Shown here: positions 16,538 through 24,169 of the stretch, piece after piece
Numbering within the stretch: the stretch's first letter is position 1
Layout of the letters: every line of letters starts with the position of its first letter
Notes under the pieces: model-generated
What the model was told of the DNA's origin: nothing
Database searches by the model: none
Seen by the model: only the letters and a program-made list of their open reading frames with translations
Made by a program: the position numbers and the translations under genes
Origin: Xylophilus ampelinus
Lineage (GTDB): Bacteria > Pseudomonadota > Gammaproteobacteria > Burkholderiales > Burkholderiaceae_C
Direction of reading: 5' to 3'
Assembly: GCF_901875635.1 (NCBI RefSeq)
Contig: NZ_CABFMN010000127.1
Coordinates: 1-28,605 of the forward strand
Length of the DNA stretch: 28,605 bases

Positions 16538-16552
16538 CGCCCCGTCGGGGCG
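16538..16552 (+). terminator. Weak terminator-like hairpin after the gcdH regulator
   Basis: CGCCCC-GTC-GGGGCG is a perfect 6-bp GC stem with a 3-base loop, 7 bases after the LysR stop. There is no immediate T-run; TTTT occurs about 12 bases later. Confidence 0.4.
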
Positions 16553-16668
16553 ACGCGTCATCGGTTTTCGGAAAAAAGTGTGTCGAATTCGCCATGCAAT
16601 GTCATTTGATTGTTTCTTGACCTCCTGGAGGGGAAGACGAAACGAATGCGTCCACGCATGATGCCGGT

Positions 16669-16682
16669 CCCGGCTTGCCGGG
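16669..16682 (+). promoter_or_regulatory. Short GC palindrome just upstream of the adenylate cyclase start
   Basis: CCCGGC-TT-GCCGGG is a perfect 6-bp dyad ending 16 bases before the cyclase ATG at 16699. It could be an operator or fold over the translation start region. A Shine-Dalgarno-like sequence close to the ATG is not evident. Confidence 0.25.
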
Positions 16683-16698
16683 CCCGTTGCGATTGTTC

Positions 16699-18603
16699 AT
16701 GTCCGCCACCGCTCCTTCCCGCTCCCCTCGCCTGCGCCGATTTCGCGTCGATGTCGGCACCATCATCACGGTGGTGGTGCTGTTCCAGTCCCTGCTCCTG
16801 GTGGCGATCGGCTACTGGGGATCGCAGCGCCTGGTGTCGACCATCGGCGAGTCGGCCCAGCGCGCCGACCACCTGCGCATCGAGGACAAGGTCAACGCCT
16901 TCCTGGCCAAGGCCGCCTCGGTGGTCGATGCCGTCGGTGCAGCGCCCAGCCTGCGCCCGGCGGGCGAAGGCGCCGAGCCGACGGCCGAGCTGCTGTGGGT
17001 GCTGCTGCAGCAGTCGCACGAGCTCGACAGCCTCTACGTCGCCAACGACGCCGGCCGGATGCTGATGGTGCAGCGCTACCCCGAGGTCGCCGTGCGCCAC
17101 ATCGTGCGCGAACGCGATTTCACCGTCGAGACCTGGGAGTACAAGCCCGCCGCCGACGACGGCAAGGACACCCAGCAGCGCTACGTGACCGAACGCATCT
17201 CGGCCTTCCGCACCCAGTACGAGCCACGTGCGCGCAGCTGGTATGTGCAGGCGACGCAAAGGGGGGTTCCGGTGTGGACCGCGCCGTACGTGTTCGCCGC
17301 CTCGCAGGAACTGGGTGTGACCTACGCCGTCCCCGGCCAGCGCCGCGACCGCGACGGCGCGCAGGTGCTGGTGGCCTCGGGCGACGTGACGCTGGGCCGC
17401 CTGTCGGACTTCGTGCGCCTGTTCAGCCGCGCCGGCTATGGCGACAGCGCCTTGCTCAGCGGCGAGTACCAGGTGCTGGCCCGCAGCGACCGGCCCGGCC
17501 GCATCCAGGCCCTGGCGCTGCCCGGCAACGGCGTGCTGGGCGCCATCCACGCCCGGATGCTGGCCGACGGCAGCGCGCGCGGCACGGTAAGCACGGCCTT
17601 CCCGATCGACTTCGACGGCCAGCGCTACCTGGTGCAGACCTCGCGCATCCCGGCCACCAGCTGGCGCCTGATCAGCTGGGTGCCCGAGGACAAGCTGCTG
17701 GGCGGCCTGCGGCGCGCGGTGCTGTGGTCGATGCTGCTGGTGGTGGCCTTCCTCGTGCTCATCGTCGGCGTTTCGCTGCGGCTGGCCCAGCGCGTGACGG
17801 CGCCGGTGGAACGGCTGTCGTCGATCGCGCGGCGCATCGGCCGGCTGGAGCTGGACGGCCTCCCGCGCGTGGAGAGCCGGGTCCTCGAGATCCAGCACCT
17901 CGACCAGGCCCTGGACGACTCGGCGCGCGGCCTCAAGGCCTTCCGCAAGTTCGTGCCGGTAGACGTGGTCACGCAACTGGTCGAGAGCGGCCACACGCTC
18001 GGCCCGAGCGGCGAGCCGCGCCAGATCACGGTGATGTTCACCGACGTGGCGGGCTTCACCCGCATCGCTGAAGCCACGCCCACCGAGGTGCTGGTGCGGC
18101 AGATGACGCGGTACTTCAATCTCGCGGCGGCCGTGTTCACGCGCCACGGCGGCACGATCGACAAGTACATCGGCGACGGCACGATGGTGTTCTGGGGCGC
18201 GCCCGGCGACGTGCCGCACGCCGAGGAGAGCGCCTGCCGCGCCGCGCTGGAACTGCAGGCCGAACTCGACGTGCTCAACGCGGAATGGCGCGCCAGCGGG
18301 CTGGCCGAATTCCAGACCCGCATCGGCATCCACACCGGACCGGCGATCACGGGCGTGCTCGGTTCGAAGGACCGGCTGGCCTACACCGCCGTGGGCGACA
18401 CGGTGAACGTCGCCAGCCGCATCGAAGGCATCAACAAGGAGCTGGGCACCCGCGTCCTGATCTCCGAAACCACCTTCGACGGCCTGGCCGGCCGGCTGCC
18501 CACGCGCCGCATCGACGCCATGACCATCCGTGGCCGGCAGAAGCCGCTGCTGGTCTACGAGCTGCTGGAGTCCGTCCCGCCGGCCGCCGCCCCCGCCGCC
18601 TGA
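16699..18603 (+). CDS. Membrane-bound class III adenylate cyclase with Cache-type sensor and HAMP
   Basis: The product is 634 residues from the ATG at 16699; a TTG at 16675 is possible but adds an unlikely leader. Layout: transmembrane helix at about 20-40; a periplasmic dCache-like sensor to about 335 carrying the RSWYVQATQRGVPVWTAPYV motif; a second helix at about 341-360; a HAMP region; and a cyclase domain from about 440. Metal-binding Asp are in MFTDVAGF and YIGDGTMVFWG. DKYIGD supplies the adenine-selecting Lys and YTAVGDTVNVASRIE the Thr plus the Asn/Arg transition-state pair, the pattern of class IIIb adenylate cyclases. It should make cAMP in response to a small periplasmic ligand. 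It is probably monocistronic, between a LysR gene and a lipoprotein. Confidence 0.93.
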   Translation: MSATAPSRSPRLRRFRVDVGTIITVVVLFQSLLLVAIGYWGSQRLVSTIGESAQRADHLRIEDKVNAFLAKAASVVDAVGAAPSLRPAGEGAEPTAELLWVLLQQSHELDSLYVANDAGRMLMVQRYPEVAVRHIVRERDFTVETWEYKPAADDGKDTQQRYVTERISAFRTQYEPRARSWYVQATQRGVPVWTAPYVFAASQELGVTYAVPGQRRDRDGAQVLVASGDVTLGRLSDFVRLFSRAGYGDSALLSGEYQVLARSDRPGRIQALALPGNGVLGAIHARMLADGSARGTVSTAFPIDFDGQRYLVQTSRIPATSWRLISWVPEDKLLGGLRRAVLWSMLLVVAFLVLIVGVSLRLAQRVTAPVERLSSIARRIGRLELDGLPRVESRVLEIQHLDQALDDSARGLKAFRKFVPVDVVTQLVESGHTLGPSGEPRQITVMFTDVAGFTRIAEATPTEVLVRQMTRYFNLAAAVFTRHGGTIDKYIGDGTMVFWGAPGDVPHAEESACRAALELQAELDVLNAEWRASGLAEFQTRIGIHTGPAITGVLGSKDRLAYTAVGDTVNVASRIEGINKELGTRVLISETTFDGLAGRLPTRRIDAMTIRGRQKPLLVYELLESVPPAAAPAA

Positions 18604-18724
18604 GCCGCCACCGCCCAACGCGCATTTCGACGCAAAAGCGACGGCGAAACGCGTTAAGCGAGACGTAAGCAAAGGTTTCGGCTAGATTCGATGCCTCGCC
18701 GACGGTGGCGGAGGGAACACGAAC

Positions 18725-19384
18725 ATGAAGAAGTGGATGGGCATCGCCTGCGCCCTGGCGATTTTGGCGGGCTGCGCCAGCCGGCCGATGACCGGCCCGG
18801 GCTCCGGCTATGGGGCGGACTACGTCCCGGTGGTGCAGTCGAACAACGTTCCCGCCTCGACCTACGACGCCGACGTGGCGGCCTGCCAGAAGACGGCGCG
18901 CAGCTACACCTTCGTCACGCCCGACGAGCACCGGGATGCGCTGTTCTTCCTGAACGTCGTCACGCTCGGCTCCGCGGCGTTCCTGCCCTCGGGCGTGGTA
19001 CCGAAGCTCGCCACCACCGGAATGACCTGGGGCTTCATGAACGGCTTCGAGTACGCGGTCTACTCCCCACAGCGCGCGGCGTTCTATGCGCGGCAGGAAA
19101 GCGCGATCGCCAACTGCATGGCGCGCAAGGGCTACCTGAACGCCGACCCCAGCGTCGCCGTCACATGGACGCCGACGCCGGCTGCTGCGGTGAAGGGCCT
19201 GCGCCGCACGGGCGTGGACACCTACAACGCCGAACAGGTGGCCAAGGCCAGCCGCTGCACCGCCACGCCCTTCGCCAACCTGGTGGGCAAGGGCCCCGGC
19301 TACGAGAGCTACACGGTCCCCTGCGACGGCGGCCGCATCCTCGCAGTGCGCTGCACCTTCGGCAACTGCCGGCCGAGCAGCTGA
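18725..19384 (+). CDS. Lipoprotein of unknown function
   Basis: This 219-residue protein has a short signal peptide and a good lipobox, LAGC, with Cys at about residue 17 (AILAGCASRP). The mature part has several Cys residues (VAACQKTARS, NCMARKGY, SRCTA, VPCDGG, CTFGNC), suggesting periplasmic disulfides. A hydrophobic Gly-rich middle segment (FFLNVVTLGSAAFLPSG) might insert in or contact a membrane, as in glycine-zipper-type lipoproteins. I do not recognise a named family. GGAGGG lies about 10 bases before the ATG. It stands alone, with a strong hairpin after its stop and 121 bases separating it from the cyclase. Confidence 0.82.
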   Translation: MKKWMGIACALAILAGCASRPMTGPGSGYGADYVPVVQSNNVPASTYDADVAACQKTARSYTFVTPDEHRDALFFLNVVTLGSAAFLPSGVVPKLATTGMTWGFMNGFEYAVYSPQRAAFYARQESAIANCMARKGYLNADPSVAVTWTPTPAAAVKGLRRTGVDTYNAEQVAKASRCTATPFANLVGKGPGYESYTVPCDGGRILAVRCTFGNCRPSS

Positions 19385-19424
19385 CGCCCGTGGCCGGCAC
19401 CGCGCCGGCCGATCGCATCGAACC

Positions 19425-19454
19425 CCACGGGGCGGCCCATCGGCCGCCCCGTGG
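19425..19454 (+). terminator. Strong hairpin terminator after the lipoprotein gene
   Basis: CCACGGGGCGGCC and its exact reverse complement form a perfect 13-bp stem with loop CATC. CGTTTCC follows. It lies 40 bases after the stop and is the strongest simple hairpin in the window. Confidence 0.75.
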
Positions 19455-19481
19455 CGTTTCCGGCGCCGACGAATCCATGGC

Positions 19482-19535
19482 AAATCGGGCTGTAGCGCTC
19501 GCCGACGGGGCGCCGGGCGCTATCGAATCAGGAGC
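19482..19535 (+). repeat. Dispersed hairpin repeat, copy B
   Basis: The copy begins AAATCGGGCT and ends CAGGAGC, as does copy C at 20894-20948. It contains the inverted pair TAGCGC (19493-19498) and GCGCTA (19517-19522). It lies between the lipoprotein terminator and the MFS gene. Confidence 0.65.
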
Positions 19536-19615
19536 GACAGCGCGATCTGCGCCGGCGCGGCACACTCGGCAGGGCGCGGCGGCCCCGCATGCCGCGCCTG
19601 GCCAAGAAGGACCCC

Positions 19616-20875
19616 ATGGAGACAACGCCCCCGCGCCCGGCGCGCCTGCCGGACTCGCGCTACGCCGTGATGCGCCTTGTCGTCACGCTGCTCATCATGA
19701 CCGTGGGCAGCAGCGGCATGTACGTCGTGTCGGTCGTGCTGCCGGCGGTGCAGGCCGATTTCGGCGTGGCGCGCGCCGAGGCCTCGCTGCCCTACACGCT
19801 GCTGATGGCCGGCTTCGGCCTGGGCGCCGTGGTGATGGGCAAGCTGGCCGACCGCTACGGCGTGATGTGGCCGCTGCTGCTGGGCGCCGTGGGCGTGGGC
19901 ACGGGCTTCGTGGCCAGCAGCTTCACCGGCGGGATCCTCGGCTTCTCGCTGGTGCAGGCGCTCTTCATCGGGCTGGGCAGCGGCGCGGTGTTCGCGCCCC
20001 TGGTGGCCGACACCTCGCTGTGGTTCGTCAGGCGGCGCGGCATGGCGGTGGCGGTGTGCGCCAGCGGCAACTATGTGGCCGGCGCGGTGTGGCCGCCGAT
20101 CGTGCAGCACTTCGTCGAGGCGGCGGGCTGGCGTGCGACCTACGTCGGCCTGGGCCTGTTCTGCGGGCTGGCGATGGCCGGCCTGGCGCTGTGCCTGCGC
20201 GAGCGGCCGCCGGCCCTGGCCACGGCGCCTGCGGCCGGCCCCGCGGGTGCGTCGCCAGCGGTGGCCGCCACGATGCGGCCCTTCGGCCTGAGCCTGGGCA
20301 TGGCGCAGGGGCTGCTGTGCGTGGCGGGCACCGCCTGCTGCGTGGCGATGGCGATGCCGCAGGTGCACATCGTGGCCTACTGCACCGACCTGGGCTACGG
20401 CGCGGCGCGCGGGGCGCAGATGCTGTCGCTGATGCTGGCTTGCGGCATCGTGAGCCGGCTGGTCTCGGGCGCCATCTGCGACCGCATCGGCGGCCTGCGC
20501 ACGCTGCTGCTGGGCTCGGTGCTGCAAGGCCTGGCGCTGCTGATGTTCCTGCCCTTCGACGGCCTGGTGCCGCTGTTCGTGGTGTCGGCGCTGTTCGGGC
20601 TGTTCCAGGGCGGCATCGTGCCCTCGTACGCCATCATCGTGCGCGAGCATTTCCCGCCGGCCGAGGCCAGCGCGCGTGTGGGCACCATCATCGGCTGCAC
20701 GCTGCTGGGCATGGCGTTGGGCGGCTGGATGTCGGGCAAGGTGTTCGATCTCACCGGCAGCTACCACGCGGCCTTCGTCAACGGCATCGCCTGGAACCTG
20801 CTGAACATGGCGATCGCGCTCACGCTGCTGCTGCGCGCACACGGGCGCTCGCGAGGATTCGCAACGGCGGGCTGA
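19616..20875 (+). CDS. MFS transporter
   Basis: The product is a 419-residue major facilitator with about twelve transmembrane helices and a central loop rich in Ala/Pro (ALATAPAAGPAGASPAV). The loop-2/3 signature GKLADRYGVMW and its second-half counterpart SGAICDRIGGLRT are clear. The start is the ATG at 19616 because AAGAAGGA (19604-19611) sits 4 bases before it; an ATG at 19589 lacks one. The sequence resembles MFS carriers for small organic acids, cyanate or drugs, but the substrate cannot be told. It has no co-directional partner close by. Dispersed repeats B and C flank it on both sides. Confidence 0.92.
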   Translation: METTPPRPARLPDSRYAVMRLVVTLLIMTVGSSGMYVVSVVLPAVQADFGVARAEASLPYTLLMAGFGLGAVVMGKLADRYGVMWPLLLGAVGVGTGFVASSFTGGILGFSLVQALFIGLGSGAVFAPLVADTSLWFVRRRGMAVAVCASGNYVAGAVWPPIVQHFVEAAGWRATYVGLGLFCGLAMAGLALCLRERPPALATAPAAGPAGASPAVAATMRPFGLSLGMAQGLLCVAGTACCVAMAMPQVHIVAYCTDLGYGAARGAQMLSLMLACGIVSRLVSGAICDRIGGLRTLLLGSVLQGLALLMFLPFDGLVPLFVVSALFGLFQGGIVPSYAIIVREHFPPAEASARVGTIIGCTLLGMALGGWMSGKVFDLTGSYHAAFVNGIAWNLLNMAIALTLLLRAHGRSRGFATAG

Positions 20876-20893
20876 GCCTGCGCATCCTCGAAT

Positions 20894-20948
20894 GAAATCG
20901 GGCTGCCGCGCCCGTCCTGCTTGCGCGAGCAGCTACGAAAACAGGAGC
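20894..20948 (+). repeat. Dispersed hairpin repeat, copy C
   Basis: AAATCGGGCT starts the copy and CAGGAGC ends it, exactly as in copy B. In between, CCGCGC and GCGCGAGCAGCTA form an imperfect stem. It lies 18 bases after the MFS stop codon, so B and C bracket that gene in the same orientation. Confidence 0.65.
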
Positions 20949-21048
20949 ATGAGACATGCTTGCACTCGGCAACATGCCGGGCCGGGCCCGGGACTAGACT
21001 GGCCGGCCCACCCTTGTCTGCCCGCCCGCCCGGGCGCCGTTCCTGCCC

Positions 21049-21411
21049 ATGAAGTCCCTGTTGTCGCTGCTGTCCCTGGCCGGCCTGCTCGTGGCCACCT
21101 CCCCGGCCGCACACGCGGCCACCGCCTGCGATCAGCTCCGCTCGGAGGTCGAAGGCAGGATCGCGGCGGGCGGCGTCACCCGCTTCAGCGTCACGGTGGT
21201 CGACGCCAATGCGCCCGTCACCAGCGGCAAGGTGGTCGGCAGTTGCGAGCTCGGGAGCAAGAAGCTGGTCTACGAGAACACCCCCGCAGCGCCCGCCACT
21301 TCCGGCGCTCCTGCGGTAGCCGCGCCTGCAGCAAGGGGCGCAGGCAGTGAGCGCATCCTCACGGAGTGCCGCGACGGCACGGTGTCGATGGGCGGCGCCT
21401 GCAAGCCCTGA
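21049..21411 (+). CDS. DUF1161 family periplasmic protein
   Basis: The product is 120 residues with a clear signal peptide (LLSLLSLAGLLVATSPAAHA). The mature N-terminal domain (CDQLRSEVEGRIAAGGVTRF, then SVTVVDAN, KVVGSCELGSKKLVYEN) fits DUF1161, small periplasmic proteins with two conserved Cys and no known function. A low-complexity Ala/Pro linker follows, and then a second short Cys pair (LTECRDGTVSMGGACKP), beyond the usual DUF1161 length. It converges with the DUF4124 gene, the stops being 27 bases apart. No clear ribosome-binding site is visible. Confidence 0.83.
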   Translation: MKSLLSLLSLAGLLVATSPAAHAATACDQLRSEVEGRIAAGGVTRFSVTVVDANAPVTSGKVVGSCELGSKKLVYENTPAAPATSGAPAVAAPAARGAGSERILTECRDGTVSMGGACKP

Positions 21412-21438
21412 CGGCGGCCAGTTGTCGCCACGCCCCGT

Positions 21439-22023
21439 TCAGCGGCAGACCTGGGTCGAGTTGATCTGGCGGCAGGTCCTGCCGTCGCCGTTCTGGTAGC
21501 GGTCGATCTGGCCCTTGCGGTTGGTGTGGTTGCCCAGGGTGTCGGTGCAGCCATTGGCGTCGCAGTTGCGCAGCGTCGGGCGCATGTCGCGCGGCGGCGG
21601 TGCCGGCCGCCCGTGGTAGCCGCCCCCGTAGGGGTACCAGGTGTCGGCCACGATGCCCGGCTCGCCACGTTCGCTGGTGCGCGGATCGGGCGCCACCTCG
21701 CGGGCGTTGCCGCCGCGCCCGTCGATGATCGCGGCGCCCGCCGGTGGCTGTGCAGGCCGGTTGGCCGCGTCGACCGTGTCCTGCTGCAGCTGACGTGCGC
21801 GGTTCACGCTGTCGATCTGATCCTGGGCCGCGCGATCGCTCGGCGCGTAGCCGGGCGGGGCCGCCTCGGGCACGGGCACGTTGCCGGTCGGCTTCGAGCC
21901 CGCGGGACAGGCGGGCTGGTCGGTGTAGCTGACCTTCCCCGTCGCATCGGTGCAGCGGAGCACATCGGCGTGCGCTGCCGCCGAGGCGGCCACAAGGACG
22001 AGGGAGCAGATGAGAGGGCGCAT
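21439..22023 (-). CDS. DUF4124 domain-containing secreted protein
   Basis: This 194-residue protein has a signal peptide (ICSLVLVAASAAAHA) followed directly by a DUF4124 domain (DVLRCTDATGKVSYTDQPAC), a small Cys-bearing periplasmic module common in betaproteobacteria. A polar linker follows, with RARQLQQDTVDAANRPAQPP and a Gly/Tyr/Pro-rich stretch. The tail is Cys-rich (NCDANGCTDTLGN, then GRTCRQINSTQVCR). Function unknown, probably periplasmic. The start is the ATG giving MRPLICSL; upstream in-frame codons would spoil the signal peptide. It is transcribed in the same direction as the hemerythrin gene, 89 bases downstream of it. Confidence 0.83.
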   Translation of the reverse strand: MRPLICSLVLVAASAAAHADVLRCTDATGKVSYTDQPACPAGSKPTGNVPVPEAAPPGYAPSDRAAQDQIDSVNRARQLQQDTVDAANRPAQPPAGAAIIDGRGGNAREVAPDPRTSERGEPGIVADTWYPYGGGYHGRPAPPPRDMRPTLRNCDANGCTDTLGNHTNRKGQIDRYQNGDGRTCRQINSTQVCR

Positions 22024-22112
22024 CACGGCATTGTGGTGCGTCCGCACATGTTTGGGCAGCCGCCCGGCCGACGGCGCGCGCCGCTGCGACGCCCGTCCCG
22101 CGCGCAGCGGCA

Positions 22113-22592
22113 TCAAGCCGCCGCCATCTGCTCTTCCATGAGGTCGGACTTGCGCAGGCGCAGCAGTTCGCCCAGGCTCACCAGGTCGACGCCGCTGGCG
22201 CGGGCCTGGGGAAAGAGTTCGTTGCGCTCTTCCTTGACGTGGTGGTCGATGTACTCGCCCAGCACCTTCACGCGGGCGTCGAACATGTCATCGACCTCCG
22301 GGGCCTGTTCGATCTGGGCGATCAGGTCCTTGGCGCTCTGGTGCTCGACGTTCGCCTCGTCCAGCAGGTCCTCGTCGCGGATCTGGCCGCGCAGCGCGGG
22401 GTAGAAGATCTCTTCCTCGATCTGAGTGTGCACGGTCAGTTCCAGGCAGATGTGGCGCGCCAGCTCGAGCTTGCGGCTGCGTACGTCCTGCGCCTTCGAC
22501 GCGTTCAGGCTCTCGTAGGTCTCGAACATCTTCTTGACGTTCTTGTGGTCGGTGTCCAGCAGGCTGCAGGCATCGGCAGGGGTGGTCGGCAT
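22113..22592 (-). CDS. Hemerythrin-like (HHE) domain protein
   Basis: This 159-residue four-helix protein has the di-iron pattern of hemerythrin/HHE domains: DTDHKNVKKMF, LTVHTQIEEEIFYPAL, NVEHQSAKDLI and YIDHHVKEERNELFP give the His and Glu ligands in order. Such proteins bind O2, NO or iron, or sense oxidative and nitrosative stress. There is no signal peptide, so it is cytosolic. AAGGAG (22606-22601 on the minus strand) is 8 bases before the ATG, an ideal site that suggests strong expression. Nearby DUF3175, holin-like and small acidic or hydrophilic genes make this a cluster of probable stress functions. Confidence 0.92.
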   Translation of the reverse strand: MPTTPADACSLLDTDHKNVKKMFETYESLNASKAQDVRSRKLELARHICLELTVHTQIEEEIFYPALRGQIRDEDLLDEANVEHQSAKDLIAQIEQAPEVDDMFDARVKVLGEYIDHHVKEERNELFPQARASGVDLVSLGELLRLRKSDLMEEQMAAA

Positions 22593-22725
22593 GGTGATGA
22601 CTCCTTCGTCGTGGGTATTTCGGAAGGCTCAACTTGCGCCGCGCCCATGCCCGGACGGGTAGGAATGCATCGCATGCGCCTGCCGAACGAACCGACACCG
22701 CGGGCATCGGCCGCGGCCGGCAGCC

Positions 22726-23055
22726 CTAGCCTCGCGCGCCGCGCCCGACCGGCTTGTGGAACAGCCTTCGCAACGCACGCTTGGCGGCCTCGAGCCGGCG
22801 CAGGCGGGTGGGCGACAGGTTGTGGCCGGCGCGGTTGATGTAGAAGGTCAGCATCGACATCGCCGAGCGGTAGGGCTCGCTCTTGCGGCGCCGGCTGCGT
22901 TCGGCCGAGCGCTTGAGCGAGCGCGCAATCGCCTGCGCGCTGCCGAGCTTGAAAACCCCCGGATCGAGGTCCATCGCGTCGCTGGTGTCGGTGACGCGTT
23001 GCGACCAGCGTGCGCCGGTGGCACGCTGGGCGGGGTGTGCGGCGGCTTGGGACAT
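22726..23055 (-). CDS. DUF3175 family protein
   Basis: This 109-residue basic protein matches the DUF3175 pattern: RWSQRVTDTSDAMDLDPGVF, then SAQAIARSLKRSAERSRRRK and SEPYRSAMSMLTFYINRAG. The function is unknown; the heavy Arg/Lys content would allow nucleic-acid binding, which is speculation. The start is the ATG giving MSQAAAHPAQ, with AGGAG about 9 bases upstream. It is divergent from the holin-4-like membrane protein gene, sharing a 121-base region, and lies upstream of the hemerythrin gene on the opposite side. The usual family length is similar, so it appears complete. Confidence 0.85.
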   Translation of the reverse strand: MSQAAAHPAQRATGARWSQRVTDTSDAMDLDPGVFKLGSAQAIARSLKRSAERSRRRKSEPYRSAMSMLTFYINRAGHNLSPTRLRRLEAAKRALRRLFHKPVGRGARG

Positions 23056-23176
23056 GGGCGTGGTCTCCTGGATGAAGGGCCATGCTCGCGCCCTCACCCG
23101 CCCCATGCGTAGGCCATCGCTTGCGGCGCGTGTCGGCCGCTCGCCGTGCGCACCTCGTCCGCGCGAAGCCGCCGAT

Positions 23177-23593
23177 ATGATCGGCCGCATGCTCGCCAAC
23201 CTCGTGCCGTTCCTCATCCACTGGGCCATCACCGCCGTGTCGCTCTGGGTCGCGAGCCACATCTTCCGCGGCCTGAAGTTCGACAGCACCGGCAGCCTGA
23301 TCGTGGCGGCCTTGCTGCTGGGGTTCGCCAATGCGATCGTCAAGCCGCTGCTGATCGTGCTGACGCTGCCGCTCACGCTGGTGACCTTCGGGCTGTTCCT
23401 GCTGGTCATCAACGCGCTCATGATCCTGCTGGTCGCGGCGCTGGTGAAGGGTTTCCGTGTCTCCGGCTTCTGGACCGCGCTGTTCGCCAGCCTGTTCGTG
23501 TCGATCCTCAGCATCCTGATCGGCTCGCTGCTCGGCGGCAGCGACCCGGCCACCACCATCCAGATGCCCCAGGGAACGGGCAACTGGCTCTGA
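23177..23593 (+). CDS. YvlD/Phage_holin_4_2-like membrane protein
   Basis: The product is 138 residues with four transmembrane helices and short loops. The sequence (IHWAITAVSLWVASHIF, then LLLGFANAIVKPLLIVLTLP and TFGLFLLVINALMILLVAAL) is that of the PF04020 family, often labelled phage holin 4 although most members are chromosomal and, like Bacillus YvlD, tied to envelope stress. Nothing around it is phage-like. The start is the ATG at 23177 (MIGRMLAN); an ATG at 23189 is possible. It is divergent from DUF3175. Repeat copy D follows its stop by 24 bases. Confidence 0.88.
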   Translation: MIGRMLANLVPFLIHWAITAVSLWVASHIFRGLKFDSTGSLIVAALLLGFANAIVKPLLIVLTLPLTLVTFGLFLLVINALMILLVAALVKGFRVSGFWTALFASLFVSILSILIGSLLGGSDPATTIQMPQGTGNWL

Positions 23594-23617
23594 AGCCAGC
23601 CGCCAAGGCGTTTCAAG

Positions 23618-23676
23618 CCAAAACGGCCTGGAACGCCCGCCAGTCGGGCGCAGGCAGCTACTGATTTCATAGCAAA
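23618..23676 (+). repeat. Dispersed hairpin repeat, copy D
   Basis: The copy holds CGCCCG-CCAGT-CGGGCG (23634-23650, perfect 6-bp stem) followed by CAGGCAGCTACTGATTTCATAGC. The 18-base core CGCCCGCCAGTCGGGCGC is shared exactly with the complement of copy A. By position it could end the holin-like transcript, but there is no T-run. Confidence 0.75.
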
Positions 23677-23815
23677 CTTGCGTGCGTGGCCCATCGGCTG
23701 GCCAGGACGACGCCCGCCGTCGGCGCCGTCTCACACGGCCCTCGGACGCCGGTGCTCACAGTGGGTCGATCGCACCGCGCACCCCGCGGCCCCTGGACGA
23801 ACGGAGCATCGACCC

Positions 23816-24169
23816 ATGAGCACCGACCCCTTCCTCGGCGGCAGCCGAGCCCCCGCACAGGCCCCCGGCAAGGACATCGACGCGCTCGGCCCGAGCGACA
23901 CCAGCGACAGCGGCAGCGACGTGCAGACCGACCTGCGCCGCACCTCCCTGCCCGACGAAGGATCGGAAGGCGCGCTCCCCATCGCGCACGACAGCACCAG
24001 CGACTCGGCCGGCACCGGCGAGAGCGCCTCCGCCGACCCGGCGCCGCCGGAGATCGATGCCGACCTGCTGCCCGATCGCACCGGCCGGCTGCCCGGCGAA
24101 GACAGCGACGACGACGATGTGGCGCCCGCGGACGGCCTGGCGGACGACGACGAAGACGAGGCGGCCTAG
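23816..24169 (+). CDS. Highly acidic, probably disordered small protein
   Basis: This 117-residue protein has about 31 Asp/Glu and only 6 Lys/Arg, no predicted helices of note and no signal peptide, so it should be intrinsically disordered. Recognisable stretches are ALGPSDTSDSGSD, SLPDEGSEGALPIAHD and DSTSDSAGTGESASAD; I recall similar ones in small proteins of other proteobacteria whose function is unknown and which are sometimes mislabelled as chemotaxis proteins. The C-terminal run EDSDDDDVAPADGLADDDED is strikingly acidic. The ATG at 23816 lacks a strong ribosome-binding site. Its stop codon shares the palindrome CTAG with the stop of the convergent MFS gene. Confidence 0.75.
   Translation: MSTDPFLGGSRAPAQAPGKDIDALGPSDTSDSGSDVQTDLRRTSLPDEGSEGALPIAHDSTSDSAGTGESASADPAPPEIDADLLPDRTGRLPGEDSDDDDVAPADGLADDDEDEAA

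Noticed and set aside
16675..16698. TTG start for the adenylate cyclase
   Set aside because: The ATG at 16699 gives the usual short cytosolic leader before helix 1. The TTG lies inside a palindrome and adds eight residues without a ribosome-binding site.
23177..23593. Prophage remnant, from the name phage holin
   Set aside because: PF04020 proteins are mostly chromosomal, and no integrase, terminase, lysin or tail gene is nearby.
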